Shown here: positions 1-5,001 of the stretch, piece after piece
Layout: every line of letters starts with the position of its first letter
Position numbering within the stretch: the first letter of the stretch is position 1
Assembly: GCA_025454675.1 (NCBI GenBank)
Contig: JALONZ010000130.1
Coordinates: forward strand, 1 to 6,148
Direction of reading: 5' to 3'
Origin: Anaerolineae bacterium
GTDB taxonomy: Bacteria > Chloroflexota > Anaerolineae > Aggregatilineales > Phototrophicaceae
DNA: 6,148 nt
Notes under the pieces: generated by a model
The model's database searches: none
Told to the model about the DNA's origin: nothing
What the model saw: the letters and a program-made list of their open reading frames with translations, nothing else
Position numbers and translations under genes: made by a program

Positions 1-887
1 TAATTGGTCACATCCACAATATTATTGATGGGACGTTGCCCCACCAATTTCAAACGGCGTTGCATCCATTCTGGTGAGGGTTGAATTTTGGTATTTTTGA
101 GCAATGCCAACACAAAACGCGGGTTTAACTCGCTGTTGCGAATTTCGATATATACCTGACCATCAATCGGCTCACCTTCCGCCAGAAAATCGTAATTGGG
201 TTGTTTCAATGGTTTATCGAGGAGTGCCGCCACTTCTCGCGCCACACCCAACACCGAAAAACACCGCGCCAAATTGGGGGTGAGTTCCACTTCTAACACA
301 ATATCGCCCAACACATCGGCTAAAGGTGCGCCTGCGGGGAACGGGTTGCCATCTAATCCGCGTGGCTGGGTGTGCATCAAGATAACGCCATCGTGGTCAT
401 CGGCGATGCCCAATTCTTTTTCAGAACACACCATACTCTTGTTATAAACACCGCGCAATTCTTTGCCCTTGAGTATCATCCGCTTGGGTTCTTCACTATG
501 ACCATCCCAAACTTCTGCCCCTTCATGCGCGAAAGCCGTCCATAAGGGCGGATTCAATTCGCCTTTTCCGCGATATTCAAACAGATTCGGCGCACCCGTC
601 ACACATTGTTCCAGTTCCGCCCCGCCATAATCCACCATCGCCAAAACGAGTTTATCCGCATTGGGATGCACTTTAACTTCACGAATCGCCGCCAACACCA
701 GCCGTTGTCTATCCCACACCAAATGATTGGCGGGTGGCTGACGGATGCCTTCCACTTGGGTTTGTGGCACACCGATATAATGCAATTTACCCACTTCTAA
801 CCCCGCTACGGTCAGGCGTTCTGCCAATGCTTCGGCAGGGATGTCTATATCTACAAATTCTTTGAGCCATGAGAGTGGCACGAGCAT
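1..887 (-). CDS. pheT: Phenylalanine--tRNA ligase beta subunit, N-terminal part (runs off left edge)
   Basis: Large subunit of the alpha2-beta2 synthetase that charges tRNA(Phe) with phenylalanine in the cytoplasm. The window holds the first 295 residues of a protein usually near 800. It opens with MLVPLSWLKEFVDI, typical of bacterial PheT. An EMAP/OB-fold tRNA-binding domain spans about residues 40-155, with HPNADKL at 74-80, VTGAPNL at 96-102 and SMVCSEKELGI at 151-161. The start of the core follows: LTPNLARCFSVLGVAREVAA at about 202-221 and RPINNIVDVTN at 285-295, where the window ends. The ATG at 887-885 is supported by an AAAGGAG ribosome site (904-898, 10-base spacer) and by the conserved N-terminus. 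It is the last visible gene of the pheS-SGNH-pheT cluster, 204 bases after the SGNH stop. No convincing private promoter is visible in that gap, so it is probably co-transcribed and under the T-box upstream of pheS. Confidence 0.96.
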   Translation of the reverse strand, partial: MLVPLSWLKEFVDIDIPAEALAERLTVAGLEVGKLHYIGVPQTQVEGIRQPPANHLVWDRQRLVLAAIREVKVHPNADKLVLAMVDYGGAELEQCVTGAPNLFEYRGKGELNPPLWTAFAHEGAEVWDGHSEEPKRMILKGKELRGVYNKSMVCSEKELGIADDHDGVILMHTQPRGLDGNPFPAGAPLADVLGDIVLEVELTPNLARCFSVLGVAREVAALLDKPLKQPNYDFLAEGEPIDGQVYIEIRNSELNPRFVLALLKNTKIQPSPEWMQRRLKLVGQRPINNIVDVTN

Positions 888-1091
888 AATTTTAGGTCTC
901 CTTTGATAACAGCTTTATTGTTTTGTGTGATTATTTTCGGCTTTCGTTTTTACGCGAGGTGTTAAAACACCCCGCTAGGCAAAAACCTGTAAGCGCACTA
1001 AAGGCGCTAAAACCACTCAGATGTTTGGATTTTCAGCCCCTTTATTGGGCTTCTAAGGCGAATAGGCGGGTGCTTTAGCACCTGCCGAAAA
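888..1091 (-). other. Intergenic spacer between SGNH gene and pheT with four small hairpins
   Basis: No gene is visible here. Four inverted repeats follow one another: 1065-1086 (9 bp, loop TTTA), 1035-1051 (AGCCC/GGGCT), 992-1008 (AGCGC/GCGCT) and 954-975 (GGTGT/ACACC flanked by GCG/CGC). None has a T-run on the minus-strand exit side, so none is a convincing intrinsic terminator for the operon. The 1065-1086 stem carries a G-T pair that is G-U in a plus-strand RNA but an A-C mismatch in a minus-strand RNA, so it is better suited to plus-strand transcripts. Possible roles are RNA processing or stabilisation sites between the cistrons, or worn-out palindromic repeats. The pheT ribosome site closes the spacer. 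Confidence 0.55.
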
Positions 1092-2234
1092 CTATTTAAG
1101 AAACGGGCGGATGACCGCCACAATGTCACTGGCGATTGCCAAATTGCCAACCGCCGTAATATGGTTAAAATCTATCCAGATGCGTTCTGTTTGCGTATCC
1201 AGCGCCTGCCCCATATAGGTCAAATACGGCAACTCATCGGCTTGTGCTTCCCAAATGGGATACACCGCCTCAAATAACTCATATAACCCACCGGGCATTT
1301 CCCATAAGAAACGTTGTTCCTCATCATTCACCTCTCGCGCCGACATGGGCAAAACGGGTTGGATGAACGCCTGAAATACACAGCCATTCGCCTCGCATAA
1401 GGCATTCGCCATCGCAATATTATTCAAATAGGCTTGGGCAGTCGCGTTGATAAACGATTCATCCAACGGCGGTAACGCCCAATTTGGCTGAATTTTTGGC
1501 GGGTCGCCCACAAATAACCGATAGGTTGCGCTATGTGTGAGTGCATTCAGCAATCCCTGCCCTAACGATACATCGGCTTGGGCAAATTTTTGGCTACTCA
1601 GGGCGCTATTAATCGCCTCATAGTAAAAATGATTCCCCGCGATACTCGTCCGATTCGCCGCGGCAATATCATTCGTGCCATCATAAAACACCACCATATC
1701 AGGCACATCGCCATTTGCAATCAGTTGCGACAGGCGAATCAGGCTTTGCGTGGAGCTATAACCCAATTCGCCGAAATTCATCACACACACACCCGCATCT
1801 ATCAGGGCAATCTGCATCCCTGTGGGTATCGTATTCCAATCTGGCACACCATAGCCCCATAATGTAGACCCACCAAACACATAAATCTGATAGGTATCTC
1901 CGTTACAATCAGACGCATGGGTCAGCCGATTGCCATGCTCATCCACAGTAATATATTGCCCTGCGAATGGGCGTGTTTGCCACAACCGATACGGCGCATA
2001 CACCCAATTATCGGCTTGGAGATGTTCTGTCCAATAACCATCTGCCCAATCTTGTGCCTGATAATATGACAAGCCCAACATACGCGACTTAAAAGCATCC
2101 AAATCCGCTTGGAGCGTGGTGGCAGGACGCGATGAGATGATGACCGCCGAAGCACCCTCAATCACCAACATGAGGATGACCGTATTCATCAGCACCAACG
2201 CGAGGCGCACATACACACGTCCAATATGTTTCAT
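1092..2234 (-). CDS. Membrane-anchored SGNH/GDSL-family hydrolase
   Basis: Probable serine esterase or acyl-hydrolase of the SGNH fold; the substrate is unknown. With the ATG at 2234 the protein has 380 residues. An N-terminal hydrophobic stretch (about residues 8-33, RLALVLMNTVILMLVIEGAS) without an obvious signal-peptidase site suggests a membrane anchor with the catalytic domain outside the cytoplasm. Catalytic blocks are in the expected order: block I YVFGGST (Ser123), block II NFGELGY (Gly near 155-158), block III DGTND (Asn188), block V WIDFNH (Asp355, His358). All four SGNH residues are present. I prefer 2234 to the ATG at 2243 because the AAGGA at 2247-2243 gives an 8-base spacer to 2234 but overlaps the 2243 codon. 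The ribosome site overlaps the pheS TAA stop (2248-2246), so the gene is tightly coupled to pheS. An SGNH gene between pheS and pheT is unusual; I see no functional link to tRNA charging. Confidence 0.86.
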   Translation of the reverse strand: MKHIGRVYVRLALVLMNTVILMLVIEGASAVIISSRPATTLQADLDAFKSRMLGLSYYQAQDWADGYWTEHLQADNWVYAPYRLWQTRPFAGQYITVDEHGNRLTHASDCNGDTYQIYVFGGSTLWGYGVPDWNTIPTGMQIALIDAGVCVMNFGELGYSSTQSLIRLSQLIANGDVPDMVVFYDGTNDIAAANRTSIAGNHFYYEAINSALSSQKFAQADVSLGQGLLNALTHSATYRLFVGDPPKIQPNWALPPLDESFINATAQAYLNNIAMANALCEANGCVFQAFIQPVLPMSAREVNDEEQRFLWEMPGGLYELFEAVYPIWEAQADELPYLTYMGQALDTQTERIWIDFNHITAVGNLAIASDIVAVIRPFLK

Positions 2235-2245
2235 CAACATCATCC

Positions 2246-3280
2246 TTAAAATTGTTCCAAGAAGCGCAAATCATTCGCCCAAAAATAACGAATATCGCTG
2301 ATGCCGTGTTTGAGCAAGGTCATGCGCTCTGGACCCATGCCAAACGCGAATCCACTCCATTCGTTGGGGTCATAGCCACCATTCCGCAATACAGTCGGAT
2401 GAATCATGCCACTGCCGGCAATTTCTAACCAACCGCTATGCTTGCACACCCGACACCCTTCACCACCACACAAGAAACATTCCACATCAATTTCCATGCT
2501 CGGCTCGGTGAATGGGAAATACGAGGCGCGGAAGCGTGTTTTTGCCGTTGGGCTGAAGAAACGGCGAATAAATTCGGTGATTGTGCCTTTTAGGTCGCTC
2601 ATGCGGATATTTTTGCCGATGGCGATGCCTTCCATCTGATGGAATTGCACCTCACTACGCACCGTGATTTGTTCAAACCGATAACACATCCCCGGTAAAA
2701 CAACCCGCAAGGGTTTTGTACCATCCCCACCCAATTCACGCATGGCGCGGATTTGTCCCGCAGATGTGTGCGTCCGCAAAATGACATTCGGCGTGGTGGT
2801 ATAGAAGGTGTCTTGCATATCCCGCGCAGGATGATGCGGTGGAATATTCAATTGGGTGAAGTTCATATCATCGGTCTCAATATCCCGACTCTGATACACC
2901 TGAAAGCCCATATCGCCCCAAATATCATAGAATCGGCGCAGTGTCCGCGTGGATGGATGTAACCCGCCCGTTGGGTTGGGACGACCGGGCAGTGTAATAT
3001 CCACCGCGCCCGATTCAAGGTCTTGTGCCAATTCTTGTTCGCTAATCAAACGTTCACGCTCGATATAAGCCGATTCAAGGACACCTTTCACATCATTCGC
3101 CATTTTACCGAATACAGGGCGTTCCTCTTTGGAGAGTGACCCCATATTACGGAGCATCTGCGTCAGTTGCCCTTTTTTCCCGATGTATTGGCTGTCCCAT
3201 GCCTCCAAATCGGCGCGACTATTCACACCGTTCAAATCGGCTAGGGCTTGGGTTTGTAGTGCTTGTAACTGGTCTAGCAT
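2246..3280 (-). CDS. pheS: Phenylalanine--tRNA ligase alpha subunit
   Basis: Catalytic subunit of PheRS (class II aminoacyl-tRNA synthetase), which forms Phe-AMP and transfers Phe to tRNA(Phe) with PheT. It is 344 residues, normal for the family. The N-terminal coiled-coil tRNA-binding arm covers about 1-90. The class II core shows motif 1 (NIPPHHPARDMQDTFY, 145-160), RTHTSAGQIRAM (169-180), motif 2 (FHQMEG at 213-218 and FPFTEPSMEIDV at 255-266) and motif 3 (GFAFGMGPERM, 310-320). A four-cysteine stretch at 268-279 is seen in many PheS proteins. The ATG at 3280 is chosen because GGAGG lies six bases upstream (3291-3287) and MLDQLQALQ fits the family start. The reading frame stays open to 3406, but those extra 42 codons lie inside the T-box leader. 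It is the first gene of the cluster and is controlled by that T-box. Confidence 0.97.
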   Translation of the reverse strand: MLDQLQALQTQALADLNGVNSRADLEAWDSQYIGKKGQLTQMLRNMGSLSKEERPVFGKMANDVKGVLESAYIERERLISEQELAQDLESGAVDITLPGRPNPTGGLHPSTRTLRRFYDIWGDMGFQVYQSRDIETDDMNFTQLNIPPHHPARDMQDTFYTTTPNVILRTHTSAGQIRAMRELGGDGTKPLRVVLPGMCYRFEQITVRSEVQFHQMEGIAIGKNIRMSDLKGTITEFIRRFFSPTAKTRFRASYFPFTEPSMEIDVECFLCGGEGCRVCKHSGWLEIAGSGMIHPTVLRNGGYDPNEWSGFAFGMGPERMTLLKHGISDIRYFWANDLRFLEQF

Positions 3281-3328
3281 AAAAATCCTCCAACAATGCC
3301 TAACGGTAACAAGTGGGCAGATGATAGG

Positions 3329-3530
3329 CAAACAAAAACGCCCTTCATCCACCGTATGCAAAAAAATTGCACCACAGGGACGAGAGCGTCTTTTTATAAT
3401 TCGCATCCCGCGTTACCACCCTGATTGATATATCCGCAAATTTGCCGATATATCCACTTCATTCGCCCCTGATGACGGAGGGGTTACGGGATGAACTACT
3501 CAACCGAAATAGGTTTTTCCCTCATCCAAC
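3329..3530 (-). promoter_or_regulatory. T-box riboswitch leader of pheS (tRNA-Phe sensor)
   Basis: Read on the minus strand, 3422-3408 is AGGGTGGTAACGCGG, one base away from the canonical T-box core AGGGTGGTACCGCGG. The antiterminator can be drawn completely: AGGG (3422-3419) with CCCT (3379-3376), a seven-base bulge TGGTAAC (3418-3412), then GCGGGA (3411-3406) and GCG (3404-3402) with CGC (3388-3386) and TCTCGT (3385-3380). The TGGT in the bulge matches a tRNA with discriminator A73, as tRNA(Phe) has. Immediately upstream is a long hairpin at 3454-3427 (GATATATC arms, GCAAATTTGC core) in the stem III position, then CCCCT/AGGGG (3483-3479 with 3470-3466). A short stem I is possible (GGAT 3527-3524 with ATCC 3492-3489). 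The best specifier is TTC at 3495-3493, a Phe codon followed by A. Stem I is short and its drawing is uncertain; the T-box core is not. Confidence 0.9.
3330..3382 (-). terminator. T-box attenuator (conditional intrinsic terminator)
   Basis: On the minus strand CG(T)CCCT at 3382-3376 can pair with AGGGCG at 3344-3339, followed directly by TTTTTGTTT (3338-3330). The 5' arm is the same CGTCCCT that forms the 3' side of the T-box antiterminator, so the two structures exclude each other as expected for transcriptional T-boxes. The stem is only 6 bp with one bulged T. Its 31-base loop contains an inner TGCAA/TTGCA hairpin. A translational mode cannot be excluded, but no clear sequestrator of the GGAGG ribosome site is visible. 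Confidence 0.65.
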
Positions 3531-3550
3531 GCGCCAATGAAATTTGTTAA

Positions 3551-3659
3551 AACCTCATCCCCCCGCCCCCCTTCTCCAAGATGGAGAAGGGGGAGAAACC
3601 CTTATTTTTGAGGGTTCAAGTCCCCTCTCCGCTTGGAGAGGGGATTTAGGGGTGAGGTT
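3551..3659. repeat. Palindromic three-hairpin intergenic element
   Basis: The ends are imperfect inverted repeats: AACCTCATCCC on the left (from 3551) and GGGGTGAGGTT on the right (3649-3659). Inside are three consecutive hairpins: 3567-3577 with 3583-3593 (11 bp, C/G-rich), AACCCT 3597-3602 with AGGGTT 3611-3616, and CCCCTCTCC 3622-3630 with GGAGAGGGG 3635-3643. This architecture resembles REP- or MITE-like intergenic repeats common in several phyla. No second copy lies in the window, so repeat status is inferred from form only. It sits between the probable pheS promoter and the T-box, so it would be part of the pheS leader RNA. Confidence 0.7.
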
Positions 3660-3790
3660 ATATTCTCATCGCACTCAAGAGTGAATTTTGCGCCTGCCGT
3701 ATCCGTCACTGCTTTCAGCCTATGGCATGTGACTCTCTGTGGGGGCAAAAATAAACGCAAACTGTCTCTTTGTTGTCGTTATTGATGTTT

Positions 3791-3820
3791 ATTATGTGCC
3801 AAAAATTGGGCAGATGTCAA
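3791..3820 (-). promoter_or_regulatory. Probable sigma-A promoter of the pheS operon
   Basis: On the minus strand TTGACA (3820-3815) is followed after 18 bases by CATAAT (3796-3791). Transcription would begin near 3784 and give a leader of about 500 bases before the pheS start, long for a T-box operon because the palindromic element lies in between. No better promoter is visible closer to the T-box. It is divergent from the excisionase promoter, with about 70 bases between the two -35 boxes. Confidence 0.55.
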
Positions 3821-3892
3821 TCACAAACCTGTTAAAAAACCAATTTTGACCCCTATGACCCCTTGTTACCATTTAAGGCTTGATTAAAACCC

Positions 3893-3921
3893 TTGACGAC
3901 TATTATAATATGGGGTATAGT
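3893..3921 (+). promoter_or_regulatory. Promoter of the excisionase-like gene, with possible operator
   Basis: TTGACG (3893-3898), a 17-base spacer and TATAGT (3916-3921) make a near-consensus promoter, with a start near 3928, about 23 bases before the ATG. The spacer contains the perfect palindrome TATTATAATA (3901-3910). Just upstream is a direct repeat TGACCCC (3847-3853 and 3856-3862, 9-base period). Either could be a regulator site, perhaps for the small HTH protein itself; this is inference. Confidence 0.7.
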
Positions 3922-3950
3922 TTATCATAGTACGGAAAGGATGGTTTTAG

Positions 3951-4166
3951 ATGGATACAAACAGTAAAACTCTTATTGAAGATGGCGCGGTATATTCCCG
4001 TCAAGAAGCGGCAGAAGCATTAGGGATTAGCCTGAGTACACTCAAACGGCTCATCACCAAAGGTCATCTGCAAGTGAGTAAGCCAGACGGAATGCGCCGT
4101 GTGTTCATCACCGGTGAAAGTATTAAAGCCTTCTTGCAAGGCACAATGATTGAGAAAGGCGCGTAG
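3951..4166 (+). CDS. Excisionase/MerR-type helix-turn-helix small DNA-binding protein
   Basis: A 71-residue protein, the usual size for single-domain HTH_17/excisionase-family proteins, which bind DNA as recombination directionality factors or as small regulators. Residues 14-39 form the winged-helix core: VYSRQEAAEALGIS, then a recognition helix around SLSTLKRLITKG. The wing is HLQVSKPDGMRRVFI (39-53), and a helix GESIKAFLQG (55-64) follows. The ATG at 3951 has AAAGGA at 3936-3941, nine bases upstream, and lies shortly after a strong promoter. No integrase or attachment site is visible in the window, so an excision role is unsupported; a local transcription regulator is at least as likely. 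Its transcript should end at the terminator at 4388-4438. It is the first gene of the plus-strand block that also holds the structured region and the HNH gene. Confidence 0.85.
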   Translation: MDTNSKTLIEDGAVYSRQEAAEALGISLSTLKRLITKGHLQVSKPDGMRRVFITGESIKAFLQGTMIEKGA

Positions 4167-4387
4167 ATATGGTCGCCCTTGGGCTATCGAGACAAAAACT
4201 CAGCAACACCACATTATCCGACAGTTGTTATGAACGCCTCAATATATTGGGTGCATTTAACACGATGTCATGGGCAAACCCAGCGGGTTTACCCTCTAAT
4301 AACGAGTTTTTGGCAGGTAGTCACGAGCAGTCTCACAGATGTAGGGCATTTTAACCCCCTACAAATCCAATCCTCAGCTAATGAGAA
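4167..4387 (+). other. Untranslated region between the HTH gene and its terminator
   Basis: I see no convincing gene in these 221 bases, although an ATG at 4169 opens a 61-codon frame with only a weak ribosome site. Two local inverted repeats stand out. At 4272-4294 GGG-c-AAACCC pairs with GGGTTT-a-CCC (9 bp, one mismatch, loop AGC). At 4341-4362 GTAGGG pairs with CCCTAC. The region should be transcribed from the excisionase promoter, so it is either a long 3' UTR or a small RNA released from it. Confidence 0.5.
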
Positions 4388-4438
4388 GGGACGTGAGACG
4401 CAATGCAACTTAAAAATTCGGCTCACGTCTCTTTTTTT
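4388..4438 (+). terminator. Intrinsic terminator after the HTH gene transcript
   Basis: GGGACGTGAG (4388-4397) pairs over 10 bp with CTCACGTCTC (4422-4431), followed by seven Ts (4432-4438). The one non-Watson-Crick position (4389/4430) is G-U only in a plus-strand RNA, which fixes the direction. The loop is 24 bases. This separates the HTH transcript from the structured region that begins at 4442. Confidence 0.85.
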
Positions 4439-4441
4439 GCC

Positions 4442-4884
4442 GATAAGTCGCCAACGTGACTATCTCGCCTTAACAAAGTATTCGCTCTTAGTCGTGCGGT
4501 GGTTGGAATTGTTGACCAAGTTCCACACCCCAAAAGAAAGGTTCGGTCATGCACTCAGAAAGTGACGGCGGACAACCCGCCAAAACCGCATCGCACTACG
4601 ACAGCCTACGCAATAGTCAAGACATTAAGCCAAAAGGCAGTCGTAGCACTTGACTAAAATGGCAAGAACGAGCTTCATAAAGGCAAACTTGGCAAGACGG
4701 AACACATTTTATTGTAACTGCGCGAAAACGGACACGAGACTACGGGACAGAGTGAGCAAGTCACCATCCTTATATGAGTAAGACCATTTTTAGCGGATAA
4801 ACGGAGGGCAACATGCCCAGCCGATACAAACAAGCATACTGGGGACGATGGTGGATGTGTGCGTTACATATCCACCCTACCCCA
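4442..4884 (+). ncRNA. Candidate structured non-coding RNA upstream of the PLMP-HNH gene
   Basis: There is no credible gene on either strand, but local base pairing is dense. Helices in order: 4442-4464 (GATA-a-GTC/GACTATC); 4499-4526 (GTGGTTGG with CCAA-gtt-CCAC); 4552-4564 (CACT/AGTG); 4567-4581 (GGCGG/CCGCC); 4596-4607 with 4635-4646 (CTACGAC-A-GCCT/AGGC-A-GTCGTAG); loop segment 4614-4621 with 4649-4656 (TAGTCAAG/CTTGACTA, a pseudoknot); 4752-4764 (GTGA/TCAC); 4802-4823 (CGG-a-GGGCA/TGCCC-ag-CCG); and 4840-4884 (an 11-bp stem inside a UGGGG/CCCCA stem). TGCGGT 4495-4500 with ACCGCA 4585-4590 could close a junction. The G-U pair at 4857/4869 favours the plus strand. I do not recognise a known class (not tmRNA, RNase P, SRP or 6S RNA). 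By position it resembles the omega-RNAs upstream of IscB/IsrB genes. Ends and transcription are unproven. Confidence 0.42.
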
Positions 4885-4929
4885 AATATGAAAATACAAA
4901 CAAATCACGCGGACTTAAAGCATATTTAA

Positions 4930-4946
4930 CCCAATTGGGATATAAT
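4930..4946 (+). promoter_or_regulatory. Possible -10 box and palindromic site before the HNH gene
   Basis: TATAAT at 4941-4946 is a perfect -10 hexamer. No good -35 is visible; TTAAAG at 4915-4920 is weak and has a 20-base spacer. The perfect palindrome CCCAATTGGG (4930-4939) ends one base before the -10 box and could be an operator or compensate through an activator. The start would lie near 4953, about 50 bases before the HNH start codon. Confidence 0.4.
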
Positions 4947-5001
4947 CAATGTAAGATGTAAACAAAAAATAGACTTCTTGGTAGAGAGGTTAACAAATTT
5001 C

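Noticed and set aside
2235..2243. SGNH start at the ATG at 2243
   Set aside because: The AAGGA ribosome site overlaps this codon; the in-frame ATG at 2234 has the correct 8-base spacing.
3281..3406. Upstream extension of pheS by 42 codons from an ATG at 3406
   Set aside because: It lies inside the T-box antiterminator and terminator, encodes residues unlike PheS, and has no ribosome site; the ATG at 3280 has GGAGG at good spacing.
3551..3659. CRISPR repeat units
   Set aside because: The hairpins differ from each other and no regularly spaced identical repeats exist.
4169..4354. Small 61-codon frame right after the HTH gene
   Set aside because: Only a weak AAGG ribosome site, no recognisable domain, and it runs through local hairpins of an apparently untranslated tail. 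It cannot be fully excluded.
4179..4565. 128-codon frame from TTG 4179
   Set aside because: It reads straight through the strong terminator at 4388-4438 and into the structured region, with a rare start and no ribosome site.
4660..4765. Group I intron core (GAGACTAC at about 4736-4743 resembles the R element) carrying an HNH gene
   Set aside because: No matching P/Q pair is found. The only nearby AGTC that could complete P7 is 17 bases away, too close for P3 and P8, and no interrupted gene flanks the region.
4167..4980. tmRNA, RNase P RNA, SRP RNA or tRNA
   Set aside because: None of the conserved cores of these RNAs was found by eye on either strand.
4978..5001. TTG start of the HNH gene at 4978
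   Set aside because: No ribosome site precedes it; GTG 5002 has GAGAGG upstream and leaves the conserved domain intact. The call is not certain.
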